The notes under the pieces: generated by a model
The model's database searches: none
Seen by the model: the letters and a program-made list of their open reading frames with translations, nothing else
What the model was told of the DNA's origin: nothing
Translations under genes and position numbers: made by a program
Assembly (NCBI RefSeq): GCF_001942255.1
Contig: NZ_MKKC01000063.1
Coordinates: 1-64,000, forward strand
From: Nocardiopsis sp. CNR-923
Lineage (GTDB): Bacteria > Actinomycetota > Actinomycetes > Streptosporangiales > Streptosporangiaceae
Length of the DNA stretch: 64,000 nt
Reading direction: 5' to 3'
Part shown: positions 19,101 to 28,811 of the stretch, in pieces
Layout: each line of letters begins with the position of its first letter
Numbering within the stretch: position 1 is the first letter of the stretch

Positions 19101-21602
19101 CGGGGTGGCCTTCGAGGAGCTGGGCGGCGCGCTGAGCGGGCTCGCGGAGCTGGCGAACGGCGGAGAGGCCGTCGACGCCGACATCTACCTCTCCTGGGAG
19201 AAGCAGCCCGAGGACTTCGACGCGATGGCGGCCGCCCTGCACGAGGTGTTCAGCGTGCACCCGCTGCCGGATCAGGTCCGCAGGCTCACCGCGACCGTGG
19301 CGGGCCGCGACGGCGCCGTCATGCACCACCACTTCACGTTCCGCCCGTCGCCGACCGGGCTGGCCGAGGACCGGCTGATCCGCGGCCTGCACCCGTACAT
19401 CGCGCAGCGGATGCAGATGGAACGGCTCCGTAGGTTCGACCTCACCCGGCTGCCGTCCTCGGACGAGGAGGTCTACCTCTTCCAGTGCGTGGCCAAGGAG
19501 AACCCGTCGGACGACCGTCTCGTCGCGTTCGCGCAGGTGCGCGACCTGGCCGAGCTGCGCGAGCACGACGGCAGGCTGGTCTCGCTGCCCACGGCCGAGG
19601 ACACCGTCGCCGCGTGCCTCGACTCGATCCGCCGGGCGCGGTCGCTGCGGCCGGCGCGCAAGCGCTTCAACACCAACCGGATCGTGGTCTACGTCTGGCC
19701 GCCGTTCGGCATCACCCGCGAGGAGCTGGAGATGATCGCCGGACGCGTGCGTCCGACGACCGCGGGAGCCGGACTGGAGGAGATCCTGTTCATCGCGCGC
19801 CAGCGCGACCCGGAGACCGGTGAGTTGGCCAAGGTCGCCGTGCGCATCGCCTTCGACGCCACCGGCGGCTCCGAGCTGACCATCGGCGAGCCGTCGGACG
19901 AGGCCGTCGAACCGGTCGACGACTACCGTCAGAAGGTGCTGCGCGCGAGCAGCCGCAACACCGTGTACCCGTACGAGCTCACCGGGCTGCTCGGCGACTT
20001 CGTCGAGCACGACCTCGACGGGGACCACGCGCTCGTGCCCGTCGACCGGCCCAGGGGCCGCAACACCGCGGGCATCGTCGCGGGTGTGGTCTCCACGCCG
20101 ACCGAGCGCCACCCGCAGGGCGTCACCCGGGTGGTGCTGCTCGGCGACCCGACCAAGTCGCTCGGCGCGCTCTCGGAGCCGGAGTGCCGCCGGGTGGTCG
20201 CCGCCCTTGACCTGGCCGAGCGGATGGGCGTCCCGCTGGAGTGGTACGCGCTGTCCGCCGCGCCCGGATCTCCATGGAGTCGGGCACCGAGAACATGGAC
20301 TGGGTGGCCGCGGCGCTCAAACGGATCGTCGAGTTCACCCAGGACGGCGGCGAGATCAACATCGTGGTCGCGGGCATCAACGTCGGCGCGCAGCCGTACT
20401 GGAACGCCGAGGCGACGATGCTCATGCACACCAAGGGCATCCTGGTGATGACGCCGGACTCGGCGATGGTCCTCACCGGCAAGCAGTCACTCGACTTCTC
20501 CGGCGGCGTCTCGGCCGAGGACAACTTCGGCATCGGCGGCTACGACCGGGTCATGGGCCCGAACGGGCAGGCGCAGTACTGGGCGCCGAACCTGCTGGCC
20601 GCGCGGGACGTGCTGATGTCGCACTACGACCACGCCTACGTGGCGCCGGGCGAGGAGGGGCCGCGCAGGGCGACGACCACCGACCCCGTCGACCGTGACG
20701 TCTCCGACTTCCCGCACTCCGCGGAGGGCAGCGACTTCACCACCGTTGGCGAGATCTTCTCCGCCGAGACCAACCCCGACCGCAAGAAGCCGTTCGACAT
20801 CCGCACCGTGATGCGGGCGCTCTCCGACCAGGACCACGCGGTGCTGGAGCGCTGGGCCGGCATGGCCGACGCGGACACGGCGGCGGTGCAGGACGTGCAC
20901 CTGGGCGGCATGCCGGTCTGTCTGCTGGGCATCGAGTCGAGGTCGGTGCAGCGGCACGGCTTCCCGCCCACCGACGGCCCGGACGCCTACACCGCGGGCA
21001 CGCTGTTCCCGCGGTCGTCGAAGAAGGCCGCACGGGCGATCAACGCGGCCAGCGGCAACCGGCCGCTGGTGGTGCTGGCGAACCTGTCGGGCTTCGACGG
21101 CTCGCCGGAGTCGATGCGCAGGCTCCAGCTGGAGTACGGCGCCGAGATCGGGCGCGCGATCGTGAACTTCCGGGGACCCATCGTGTTCTGCGTGATCTCG
21201 CGGTACCACGGCGGTGCGTTCGTGGTGTTCTCGAAGGCCCTGAACCCGAACATGACGGTGCTCGCGCTGGAGGGCTCCTACGCCTCGGTGCTGGGCGGCG
21301 CTCCCGCCGCCGCGGTGGTGTTCTCCGCCGACGTCAACGCCCGGACCGCGGCCGACCCGCGCGTGCGGGACCTGGAGGCGCGCGCGGCGGCCGCCTCGGG
21401 CACCGAGCGAGCCGCGCTGACCGCGGAACTCGACGAGCTCCGGGTGTCGGTCCGCGCGGAGAAGCTCGGCGAGGTGGCGGCGGAGTTCGACGGCGTGCAC
21501 GACATCCACCGTGCGGTCGAGGTCGGCTCGGTGGACGCCGTCATCAGCGCCGCCGAGCTGCGTCCGCGCGTCATCGCGGCCCTGGAGGCGCACCGGCGGT
21601 AG
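16148..21602 (+). CDS. Giant fused acyl-CoA carboxylase: biotin carboxylase + biotin carrier + carboxyltransferase (two frameshifts)
   Basis: A single chain of about 1,818 residues that should carboxylate acetyl-CoA or a related acyl-CoA. Residues 1-450 are biotin carboxylase (ATP-grasp loop KATAGGGGRGIRV; FLEVNTRLQVEHPITE). The biotin carrier has ESMKMET at about residue 618, where the Lys carries biotin. A central region without enzyme motifs follows. From about residue 1255 comes a eukaryotic-ACC-like carboxyltransferase (GINVGAQPYWNAEATMLMHT; LANLSGFDGSPESM). The frame slips by one base near 17868 (HLVEVDGVAHRV restored) and again near 20265 (LSAGARISMESGTE restored). Both repairs give continuous conserved sequence, so it is annotated as one gene, not three. 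The start is GTG 16148. Substrate is not decidable from motifs. Confidence 0.85.
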
Positions 21603-21759
21603 GCGGCGCCCGCCCGGGGCGTCCGCTCGGCCCCGCCGTGCGGCGCCCGAACGACGCACGCCTCGGACGCCCGTGCGGACGAGGCGCGCAGCGGCGGTCC
21701 CCGGCGGGCCCGGTCATCGACGACGACCGGTTCCCGCCGGGGACCTGTTCGTGAGGGCG

Positions 21760-22242
21760 TCAGGCGCGCAGGGCCTCGATGAGCTCCTGCTCGTCGTCCT
21801 TGGTGAGGTTGGTCTGGATGACGGTCGGGCGCAGGGGCTTGAACGCGCTGACGACCCTGTCCCGAGTGGCCGACTGGGCGAGCAGGAAGACGGCGGCCCG
21901 GCCCTGATCGAGCTCGGAGCCGATCCGCTTGATCATGTCGTCGTCGATGCCGACGTCGCTGAGCTTGCCCGCGATCGCACCGGAGGCGGCGCCGACGGCC
22001 ATGCCGAGCAGTGGCGCGAGGAAGAGCAGCCCGATGAGCGCGCCCCAGAAGGCGCCGCCCACGGCCCCCGCGCCCGCCAGGTTGACGGTCTGGTGGATCC
22101 GCGGTCGGCCCTTGGCGTCCTTGTAGACGTAGGCCGCGTCCTGCAGCTTCAGCAGTTCCTGGCGGCCCAGGTCGGCGGCGATCTCCAGGGCCTCCTCAGC
22201 GGTCTTGGTGTCGGCCACGCCGAGTACGACGAGGTGCGCCAT
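21760..22242 (-). CDS. DUF1269-type membrane protein
   Basis: A 160-residue protein starting MAHLVVLGVADTKTAEEALE. A Gly/Ala-rich double-pass hydrophobic hairpin (LAGAGAVGGAFWGALIGLLF, APLLGMAVGAASGAIAGKL) sits mid-chain, and an alpha/beta C terminus follows (SATRDRVVSAFKPLRPTVI). This matches the DUF1269 family of small, often stress-induced membrane proteins of unknown function. ATG 22242 is chosen because family members begin just before the LVVLGV strand. ATG 22254 with AGGA upstream is an alternative. Confidence 0.8.
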   Translation of the reverse strand: MAHLVVLGVADTKTAEEALEIAADLGRQELLKLQDAAYVYKDAKGRPRIHQTVNLAGAGAVGGAFWGALIGLLFLAPLLGMAVGAASGAIAGKLSDVGIDDDMIKRIGSELDQGRAAVFLLAQSATRDRVVSAFKPLRPTVIQTNLTKDDEQELIEALRA

Positions 22243-22395
22243 CCGTCCCCCCATGATTCCTGAGTGCAATCGAGCGATGTCTCAGAGTGATTCCCCTGGA
22301 GGCTTCGCGGTAGTGCCATCGCCCGGGAAAGCGGGGGTCACGGAGCGCGCGGTCGGGCGACCGCGTCGGGTGTCCGAGTCGGATGTCAGCCGCGC

Positions 22396-22788
22396 TCAGC
22401 CGCCGGTCGCCTCGCGTTCGATCCGCTCGAACTGTGCGGCCATGGCCTCGGCGAGGACTGTGGCGCCGGACAGCGGCCGCACCATGACGGTGAGTTCGGC
22501 GATCAGCCCCTCGTCGTTGACGCGCAGGAAGTCGCAGCCGTGGACCTGGCGGCCGTCCACCGCCGCCTCGAACACGAGCGCGTGGTCGCGGGCGTCGACT
22601 CCGGTGAACTCCCGCACGTACCGGAACTCCTCGAAGACCCGCATGACTCCGCGCAGGATCGCCGCCGTGATCGCCTTGCCCGGGTAGGGCCGGAAGACCA
22701 CCGGACTGGTGAACACGACGTCCTCGGCGAGCAGCGCCTCGATCGCTGTCATGTCCCTGGCCTCGACCGCCTCGCGGAACCGACGCAT
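22396..22788 (-). CDS. SnoaL-like / NTF2-fold protein
   Basis: 130 residues with the pattern FREAVEARDMTAIEALLAEDVVFTSPV, then YPGKAITAAILRGVMRVFEEF, typical of SnoaL-like small cone-fold proteins. Such proteins act as isomerases, cyclases, or binding proteins; the substrate cannot be read from sequence. It is divergent from a PadR-type regulator 265 bases away, which may control it. Confidence 0.78.
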   Translation of the reverse strand: MRRFREAVEARDMTAIEALLAEDVVFTSPVVFRPYPGKAITAAILRGVMRVFEEFRYVREFTGVDARDHALVFEAAVDGRQVHGCDFLRVNDEGLIAELTVMVRPLSGATVLAEAMAAQFERIEREATGG

Positions 22789-22996
22789 GTGTCCTTACCT
22801 TTCTTCTGGGAGTTCGTTCCTGACCGTCTGTAGGGTCGGGAGGACCCCAGGAGCGCCAGGTATGACTGTCATGCGTTCGCCGCAGGTCTGGCCGAGGAGG
22901 ATTGGCCGCCTGGCGCTCCGCGACGACCCGGCCGCTGATGGGGATACGCGAACGGATCCTCCTGCACGACTCGTTGGTGAGTCGGAGGCTACTGGA

Positions 22997-23014
22997 TAGT
23001 CACCAAGTTGACTA
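22997..23014. promoter_or_regulatory. Perfect inverted repeat, candidate PadR operator
   Basis: TAGTCA-CCAAGT-TGACTA, six-base arms with a six-base spacer, 40 bases before the PadR start codon in the divergent intergenic region. This is consistent with autoregulation and control of the SnoaL-like gene. Binding is inferred from position and symmetry only. Confidence 0.5.
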
Positions 23015-23053
23015 GTCTTGAAATTGAATGCTCTGCGTGCTTGGCTCTGGACC

Positions 23054-23626
23054 ATGGCATTGCGCGACGCGGTGATGGCCGCGCTCCTGGAGGGTGAGGC
23101 GTCCGGCTACGATCTGGCCAAGGGGTTCGACGCCTCGGTGGCCAACTTCTGGATGGCCACGCCCCAGCAGATCTATCGGGAGCTGGACCGGATGGAGTCC
23201 GAGGGACTGGTCCGGGCGCGCGTCGTGCACCAGCGCAAGCGCCCGAACAAGCGGCTGTTCTCACTGACCGGCGCCGGTCGTCGGGCGCTGCGCGACTTCA
23301 CCGCCGCGCCGCCGAGGCCGGGCGTGGCGCGCGAGGACCTCCTGGTCCAGGTGCAGGCGCTGGACGTCGGGGACGCGGCGGCGGTCACGGAGTCGGTCCG
23401 CGAGCGCGGAGACTGGGCCCGGGCCAAGATCGCGCGCTACGAGAGACTGCGCGAGCGCCTCCTGAACGGCAGGAACGAGGAGGAGTACCTCCTGTGCGCG
23501 GAGCGGGTCGGTCCCTACCTGAACCTCATGCGCGGCCTGGAGTTCGAACGGGAGAACCTGCGCTGGGTCCAGCGCGTCCTGGCCGTACTCGACCGGCGTG
23601 CCGCCGTGCGCGCCACGGAAGGGTGA
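23054..23626 (+). CDS. PadR-family transcriptional regulator
   Basis: 190 residues. The N-terminal winged helix reads MALRDAVMAALLEGEASGYD, then YRELDRMESEGLVRARV and RLFSLTGAGRRALRDF, the standard PadR arrangement. A C-terminal helical (Vir_C-like) dimerisation region follows (AKIARYERLRERLL...). ATG 23054 fits the family start; longer frames upstream run through the operator. The SGNH hydrolase gene follows after 5 bases and is likely co-transcribed. Confidence 0.88.
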   Translation: MALRDAVMAALLEGEASGYDLAKGFDASVANFWMATPQQIYRELDRMESEGLVRARVVHQRKRPNKRLFSLTGAGRRALRDFTAAPPRPGVAREDLLVQVQALDVGDAAAVTESVRERGDWARAKIARYERLRERLLNGRNEEEYLLCAERVGPYLNLMRGLEFERENLRWVQRVLAVLDRRAAVRATEG

Positions 23627-23631
23627 GACGG

Positions 23632-24408
23632 GTGGGATACCTGCGCTACGTCGCGGTCGGCGACAGTCAGACCGAGGGACTGAACGACGGCGACGAGACC
23701 ACCGGCTACCGCGGCTGGGCCGACCGGCTCGCCGAGACGCTCGCCGTCGGCGAACCCGAGTTCCGCTACGCCAACCTCGCCGTGCGGGGGCGACTGACCG
23801 CCCGGATCCGCGCCGAACAGACCGCACCCGCACTGGCCTTGGAGCCGGACCTGGTGACCGTCATGGCGGGCATGAACGACCTGGTCAGGCCACGGTTCGA
23901 CGCTGACTCCACGGCCGCCCACCTGGAGGCGATGCTGGCCGGGTTCACCGCCTCGGGGGCGACCGTGGTCACCTTCACCTTCCCGGACATCGCACGGATC
24001 GCCCCTGTGGTGGGGCGCCTGCGTCCGCGGGTCCTGGACCTCAACGACCGCGTGCGGGCCATGGCCCGACGCCACGGCGCCGTGGTGGTCGACACCTTCC
24101 CCCACTCGGTGACCACCGATCCCCGGCTGTGGAGTGCCGACCGCATCCACGCCACACCGCTCGGGCACACGAGGATCGCCGCGGCGGTAGCGCACACGCT
24201 CGGTGTCCCGGGCGTCGACGCCTCCTGGTCCGACCCGCTCCCCCCGCTCGCGCCGGTGCCGCCCTGGCACCGGGCGGCGGCCGAACTCACCTGGGCGACG
24301 ACCTTCCTCGGTCCCTGGCTGCTTCGGCGCCTGCGCGGGCGTTCGTCGGGCGACGGCCGTCGGGCGAAGCGGCCCCGGCTGGAGCCGGTCCGACCCGCCC
24401 GCCCGTGA
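23632..24408 (+). CDS. SGNH/GDSL-family hydrolase
   Basis: 258 residues. VAVGDSQTEGLND is the block I motif with the nucleophilic Ser. NLAVRGR gives block II Gly, VMAGMNDLV block III Asn, and WSADRIHATPLGHTRIA block V Asp/His. Thus the catalytic set is complete, and the protein is probably an esterase/lipase for an unknown ester. No signal peptide is seen. The C terminus is Arg-rich. It starts at GTG 23632, just after padR. SGNH hydrolases next to PadR regulators are common in actinomycetes. Confidence 0.87.
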   Translation: MGYLRYVAVGDSQTEGLNDGDETTGYRGWADRLAETLAVGEPEFRYANLAVRGRLTARIRAEQTAPALALEPDLVTVMAGMNDLVRPRFDADSTAAHLEAMLAGFTASGATVVTFTFPDIARIAPVVGRLRPRVLDLNDRVRAMARRHGAVVVDTFPHSVTTDPRLWSADRIHATPLGHTRIAAAVAHTLGVPGVDASWSDPLPPLAPVPPWHRAAAELTWATTFLGPWLLRRLRGRSSGDGRRAKRPRLEPVRPARP

Positions 24409-24494
24409 TCGCCGTCGGTCGCCCGCGAGCGGTGTTCGGGCGAAGGCCGGCGCCCCCGCCGGCGGCAACGGGGTCCACCGCCCGTACGCCGGAT

Positions 24495-24665
24495 TCAGCA
24501 CGCTACGGGGACGGTCGCCGCGACCGTGTCCCGGGCCCTGCGGCCCGGCAACGGGTAGACGATCCGCAGCCCTTCCTCATCGCTCGGTGACGAGCGGACG
24601 AACGACGAGTTGAGCACGCGCTCCCGGAGCTCCGAGCGCACGAGCCCCGCGGACGGGACGGTCAT
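24495..24665 (-). CDS. Hypothetical small protein
   Basis: A 56-residue frame, MTVPSAGLVRSELRERVLNS onward, with GGGAG upstream of the ATG, in the 509-base gap 24409-24917. Composition is less biased than random GC-rich frames, but there is no recognisable domain. The rest of that gap shows nothing I can support. Confidence 0.3.
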   Translation of the reverse strand: MTVPSAGLVRSELRERVLNSSFVRSSPSDEEGLRIVYPLPGRRARDTVAATVPVAC

Positions 24666-24917
24666 CACGTGCTCCCTGGGTGTGGGGGACAGCGGGTCAG
24701 CCCGGAAGGCGAGTTCCGGCGGCCGGTCATCGCCAGGCACATGGGAGTCGGCACGACTCTCGCCGTGTTCTCATCAGTCGACGGGACCCCACCCGGGCCT
24801 TCGCTGTGTGACACCGCGGAGCGTGCGGAGCGGGCACGGTGGGGCACCCCCTCTTCGGCCTCGCGAGTGCCGTACCGGACACGCCGCTCGCGACGGGCAG
24901 CAGCCACGGAAGACGCC

Positions 24918-26222
24918 CTAGGCGGACCGCTCCGTCTCGTTCATCCGCTCGATCGTGGGCCCGGCCGCCCGGGCCCAGGGCACGGAGAGGACGGCGGCGG
25001 CCAGGACCCCCAGACCGCCCGCCACCACGATCACGGAGCCGGTGCTGAAGAACTCCGCGCAGAACCCGGCGACGAGGATGCCCAGGCCCTGCGCGACCTG
25101 GAGTCCGGCCGCGACCAGCCCGAAGGCCAGCGCCCGCCCCTCCTTGGGCACGCACAGGACGAACGCCGCGTTGGCCACGAACTGGTAGGAACCCGCGACC
25201 CCCACCAGTGCGAGCGCGGTGACCATCAGCCACAGTGGCGGGTGGAACAGCCACAGCAGCAACGGGATCGAGGTGAGCACGGCCAGCGGGCCCAACAGTC
25301 GCATCCGGGTGGGCGGCGGCACCAGACGGGTCAGGACCAGACCGCCGATCAGGGCGCCGACCGAGGACCCCGCCATGATGAACCCGGTCGCCGCGTCCCC
25401 CGCGCCGATCTCGGTGGTGATCGGCTTGGCGAGGCCGTAGGGGATCGAGTACAGACCGGCGAGCCAGCCGAGCAGGGCGAGCGTGCGCAGCCGGGAGTCT
25501 CCGAAGACCAGCTTGGCGCCGTCCCGGGTCATCGCGAGGAAGCCCGGGCGGTCCTGGTCATCGGTGCGGGCTGCGGGGCGGAACCGGACCCCGGCGAAGA
25601 CGATGACGGCGGACAGGACGAAGACCGCGCCGTTGGCGGCCACGGCCACGTGCGGGCCGATGAGCCCCACGACGACGCCTCCCGCCACCAGGCCGGTCAG
25701 CATGCCCACCTGTGAGGTGAGCTGGATGATCGCGGTGCTGGCCACGTAGCGCTCGCCCTGGACGATCTCGGTCATCAGGGCCGCGCGCGCGGCGGCGAAC
25801 GGGATCGAGGGCAGCACCGAACAGAACAGCAGTAGCCAGATCGCCCAGACGGGCATGCCCGGAACGGCGATGAGGACGACGACGAGCGCGCGGATCAGGT
25901 CGCACGCCACCATGACCTGGCGGCGCGGGAAGAGGTCGGCCAGTCCGGACAGCAGTGGACCGGCGATGAACGGGGGCAGGAAGGTGACCGCGAGCGTGAC
26001 GCCGGTCGCGAACGCGGACTCGGTGAGCTGGTAGACGAGGATGCTGGTGGCGATGTTCAGCACGTTGGCGCCGATCATCGAGAGGGCGTGGGCGAGCCAG
26101 ATGGAGCGGAACTCGCCGATGCGCACGACCTCGCGGTAGCTGCTCCGCCAGGTGTCGTTCGGGGTGCTGGGGGGTTCGTGGCCCCCGTGGTCGGGCGATT
26201 TGTCGAGGCTCGGATTTGTCAC
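24918..26222 (-). CDS. MFS transporter (MFS_3/enterobactin-exporter-like)
   Basis: About 434 residues with about 12 hydrophobic segments. IWLAHALSMIGANVLNIATS and the loop GLADLFPRRQVMVACDLIR are typical of the EntS-like MFS exporters, in which the conserved RR/D loop follows TM2. It is probably a drug or metabolite exporter. GTG 26222 is preferred because AGGGAG lies five bases upstream; ATG 26237 is an alternative without a clear site. Substrate unknown. Confidence 0.82.
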   Translation of the reverse strand: MTNPSLDKSPDHGGHEPPSTPNDTWRSSYREVVRIGEFRSIWLAHALSMIGANVLNIATSILVYQLTESAFATGVTLAVTFLPPFIAGPLLSGLADLFPRRQVMVACDLIRALVVVLIAVPGMPVWAIWLLLFCSVLPSIPFAAARAALMTEIVQGERYVASTAIIQLTSQVGMLTGLVAGGVVVGLIGPHVAVAANGAVFVLSAVIVFAGVRFRPAARTDDQDRPGFLAMTRDGAKLVFGDSRLRTLALLGWLAGLYSIPYGLAKPITTEIGAGDAATGFIMAGSSVGALIGGLVLTRLVPPPTRMRLLGPLAVLTSIPLLLWLFHPPLWLMVTALALVGVAGSYQFVANAAFVLCVPKEGRALAFGLVAAGLQVAQGLGILVAGFCAEFFSTGSVIVVAGGLGVLAAAVLSVPWARAAGPTIERMNETERSA

Positions 26223-26409
26223 CCTGCGCTCCCTCATCGTTACAGGGTTGAATTCACACTGTGTCGCGTCCCAGTGACCAACCGTTCCTGATTGGCGATG
26301 CGGCCGCAACCACCTTTGGGGATTTCGTGTCTGATTCGTTGCGCTGGGTTACTGTCACGACATGCGTACTCCCAGGTCAGGCGGGTTCTGGGTCTCGGTT
26401 CCGGAGAAT

Positions 26410-26751
26410 TCAGGCCCAGCCGAGATCGTCGAGTCGTGCGTCGTCGATCCCGAAATGATGCGCGATTTCGTGAATGACGGTTACGCGTACCTCCTCGACG
26501 ACCTCTTCCGGTGTCTCGCAGATCGCGCAGATGTCACGCCGGTAAATGAAGATCCGGTCCGGCAGTACTCCGAAGTAGGTGTCGCCCCGCTCGGTCAGGG
26601 GGACGCCCTCGTAGAGCCCGAGCAGCCCGTCGGGCGACTCGTCCTCGACGGTGATGACCACGTTGTCCATGAGCCGCGCCAGGTGCGGGGGGATCTCGTC
26701 CAGGGCGTCGGCGACCAGTTCCTCGAAGCGTGCGCGCGTCAGTTCCACCAC
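26410..26751 (-). CDS. Zincin-like metallopeptidase family protein (DUF1025-type)
   Basis: About 113 residues. VTVIHEIAHHFGIDDARLDDLGW contains HExxH, with the downstream acidic residues of the minimal-gluzincin/zincin family of actinomycete proteins. Upstream is VVITVEDES and LLGLYEGVPLTERG, the usual order in this family. The likely start is GTG 26751, since family members begin a few residues before RARFEELVADALDEIP. No signal peptide. The biological substrate is unknown. Confidence 0.8.
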   Translation of the reverse strand: MVELTRARFEELVADALDEIPPHLARLMDNVVITVEDESPDGLLGLYEGVPLTERGDTYFGVLPDRIFIYRRDICAICETPEEVVEEVRVTVIHEIAHHFGIDDARLDDLGWA

Positions 26752-26826
26752 ACAGACATTGTGCTGCCTGTCCGACGGGGCCGGTAGCGATCCGGGGAGA
26801 CATAACACTCTGGATGGGAGGAAACA

Positions 26827-28383
26827 TTGGGAACGGCTCCCCGGGGCGGCATCATGGGGGATGTGTTGTCATGGGAAGCGGTCCGCGCGTACGACTTCCG
26901 GGGTGCCCTCGCCCGGGCGAGGGCCGGGCGTGCGTGGCGTTGGGCGTGCGTGGTCGCGGCGGGCCTGGTCGGGGGCTGGCTGGGGCTGGCGCTCGGCGGC
27001 CACGTCGTCACACCGATCGGCCCCGCCGACGTCACCTTCGCCCTGGTCCCCCAGTGGCGCGGCGAGACCGTCGTCGACGTCGCGCCCTTCGGCCAACTGA
27101 CCTTCGACACGCACCGGGCCCCGCTACGGGTGGAGGCGACGATCTCCGACATCCGGCTCGCCGCGGCCGAGGAGATGTTCACCGATCCCGATTCGATCAA
27201 CCGCATGGCCGCGGGCATCGGAGAGGACCTGCGCGAGGGCGTGATCGCCCTGGCGGTCCGTGCGCTGCTGGTCGCGGCGCTGGGCGCGCTGGCCATGGGG
27301 CTGCTGCTGTTCCGGAACGTGTGGCGGGCCGTGGGCAGCGCGGCCGTGTCGCTGGTGGCGCTGGTCGCGTCCGCGGCGGTCGCGGCGGCCACGTTCAACC
27401 CCAGCGCGATCGCCGAGCCCCGGTACACGGGGCTGATCGCGGGCGCGCCGCAGGTGGTGGGCAGTGCCGAGGCCGTGGTCAGCCGGTTCACGCGGTACCA
27501 GGAGCAACTCGCCGGCCTGGTGGGCAACGTGTCGATGCTCTACGAGGCGACCTCGACCCTTCCGGTGTACGAGGAGGACGAGTCGGTGATCCGTGTGCTG
27601 CACGTGTCCGACATCCACCTCAACCCGGCGTCCTGGGCCATCATCGGCACGCTGACCCAGCAGTACGCGATCGACGTGGTCGTGGACTCGGGCGACCTGA
27701 CCGACAGGGGGAGCGCGGCGGAGGACGCCTTCGCCGACGAGATCGCGGACCTGGAGGTCCCCTACGTGTGGGTGCGCGGCCAGCACGACTCCATGGGCAC
27801 CCAGCGGGCGGTGGCCGCCCAGCCGAACGCCGTGGTGCTCGACGGCGAGGTGCGCGAGGTCGCGGGCCTGACCTTCTTCGGCGCGGGCGACCCCCGATTC
27901 ACCCCGGACGCGACCCGGCTCAACCCCGGGCCCGGGGAGATCGCCGGCCTGGGCGAGGATCAGGCGGAGTCGGTGGCCGAGTCCGGCGAGAAGGTGGACG
28001 TGGCCGTGCTGCACACGCGCGCGCAAGCGGAGGCCTTCGACGGGGTGGTTCCGCTCGTGCTCACGGGAGACGAGCACCAGCGGTCGACGCGGTCGGGCAC
28101 GGAGGGGACGCGGTTCCTCGTCCAGGGTTCCACGGGCGGCGCGGGTCTGGGTGGCCTTGATCACGGTTCGGGGCGGCCCATCCCGTACCAGGCCTCGGTG
28201 CTGTACCTGGACGCGGAGACGGGACGCCTCCAGGCGCGTGACGACATCGACCTCGGGGGCATCGGCCTGACGTCCGCGCAGGTCGAGCGGCACATCGAAC
28301 CCGAGTCCGGCCGCCCGGTGGGGGATCGGGGGAGCGAGTCCGGCGACGCGGCCGACACGCCGGAGAGCACGGCCGAGGGGTGA
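26827..28383 (+). CDS. Membrane-anchored metallophosphoesterase
   Basis: 518 residues. Hydrophobic segments lie near residues 40-60 (ACVVAAGLVGGWLGLALGG), 140-165 and 170-195. The calcineurin-like catalytic domain follows: VLHVSDIHLNP (DxH), VVVDSGDLTDRGS (GDxxD), VRGQHDS (where GNHD usually stands; Gln replaces Asn) and VLTGDEHQ (where GHxH is usual). The metal site is thus partly altered but recognisable. A TTG start at 26827 has a strong GGGAGG six bases upstream. The C terminus is acidic and disordered. Substrate unknown. Confidence 0.82.
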   Translation: MGTAPRGGIMGDVLSWEAVRAYDFRGALARARAGRAWRWACVVAAGLVGGWLGLALGGHVVTPIGPADVTFALVPQWRGETVVDVAPFGQLTFDTHRAPLRVEATISDIRLAAAEEMFTDPDSINRMAAGIGEDLREGVIALAVRALLVAALGALAMGLLLFRNVWRAVGSAAVSLVALVASAAVAAATFNPSAIAEPRYTGLIAGAPQVVGSAEAVVSRFTRYQEQLAGLVGNVSMLYEATSTLPVYEEDESVIRVLHVSDIHLNPASWAIIGTLTQQYAIDVVVDSGDLTDRGSAAEDAFADEIADLEVPYVWVRGQHDSMGTQRAVAAQPNAVVLDGEVREVAGLTFFGAGDPRFTPDATRLNPGPGEIAGLGEDQAESVAESGEKVDVAVLHTRAQAEAFDGVVPLVLTGDEHQRSTRSGTEGTRFLVQGSTGGAGLGGLDHGSGRPIPYQASVLYLDAETGRLQARDDIDLGGIGLTSAQVERHIEPESGRPVGDRGSESGDAADTPESTAEG

Positions 28384-28428
28384 CGTTCGCGCTGGTGACG
28401 CGAGGCCGTCAGGCGTGGGCGAATCGCT

Positions 28429-28457
28429 TTGGAGTTGGTGGGAATCTCCCCTATGCT
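28429..28457 (+). promoter_or_regulatory. Promoter for tRNA cluster
   Basis: TTGGAG, a 17-base spacer and TATGCT, ending 15 bases before tRNA-Glu. A good sigma-70-type match by eye. Confidence 0.5.
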
Positions 28458-28472
28458 TGACCTGTCACACGG

Positions 28473-28545
28473 GCCCCCATCGTCTAGCGGCCTAGGACGC
28501 CGCCCTTTCAAGGCGGTAGCGCGGGTTCGAATCCCGTTGGGGGTA
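28473..28545 (+). tRNA. tRNA-Glu (TTC)
   Basis: Cloverleaf folds with acceptor GCCCCCA / TGGGGGT, anticodon stem CCGCC-CTTTCAA-GGCGG and T-arm GCGGGTTCGAATCCCGT. The anticodon is TTC. The first of three tRNAs in a row. Confidence 0.93.
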
Positions 28546-28634
28546 CGACGCGGTCGGACCACTGCCGGGCATCTGGCAGAATGATGACCGCAGCTGCGCG
28601 CCGGGGCCATGCTCCCGGCGTGACAGGCGAACAA

Positions 28635-28709
28635 GGTCCTGTGGAGCAGTTAGGAGTGCTCGCCACCCTGTCAAGGTGGAGGCCGCGGGTTCAAATCCCG
28701 TCAGGACCG
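28635..28709 (+). tRNA. tRNA-Asp (GTC)
   Basis: Acceptor GGTCCTG / CAGGACC, anticodon stem-loop CCACC-CTGTCAA-GGTGG, T-arm GCGGGTTCAAATCCCGT. An identical 75-base gene occurs at 45744-45818. Confidence 0.93.
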
Positions 28710-28737
28710 CAGATGCCGCCGGGAGATCGGCGCGCAT

Positions 28738-28811
28738 GGCTAGGTAGCTCAGTTGGTACGAGCGTCCGCCTGAAAAGCGGAAGGTCGGCGGTTCGACCCC
28801 GCCCCTAGCCA
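28738..28811 (+). tRNA. tRNA-Phe (GAA), integration target
   Basis: Acceptor GGCTAGG / CCTAGCC, anticodon loop CTGAAAA, T-arm GGCGGTTCGACCCCGCC. The 3' half from the anticodon loop onward is repeated at 41415-41455, marking it as the attachment site of the integrated element. The gene here stays complete. Confidence 0.93.

Noticed and set aside
17872-20448. Separate biotin-carrier/carboxylase gene distinct from the biotin carboxylase and carboxyltransferase
   Set aside because: One-base repairs at both ends give continuous conserved protein; treating it as three genes would break domains mid-fold.
28160-28634. Minus-strand frame across the tRNA cluster
   Set aside because: It crosses two tRNA regions and the end of the phosphoesterase gene; not coding.
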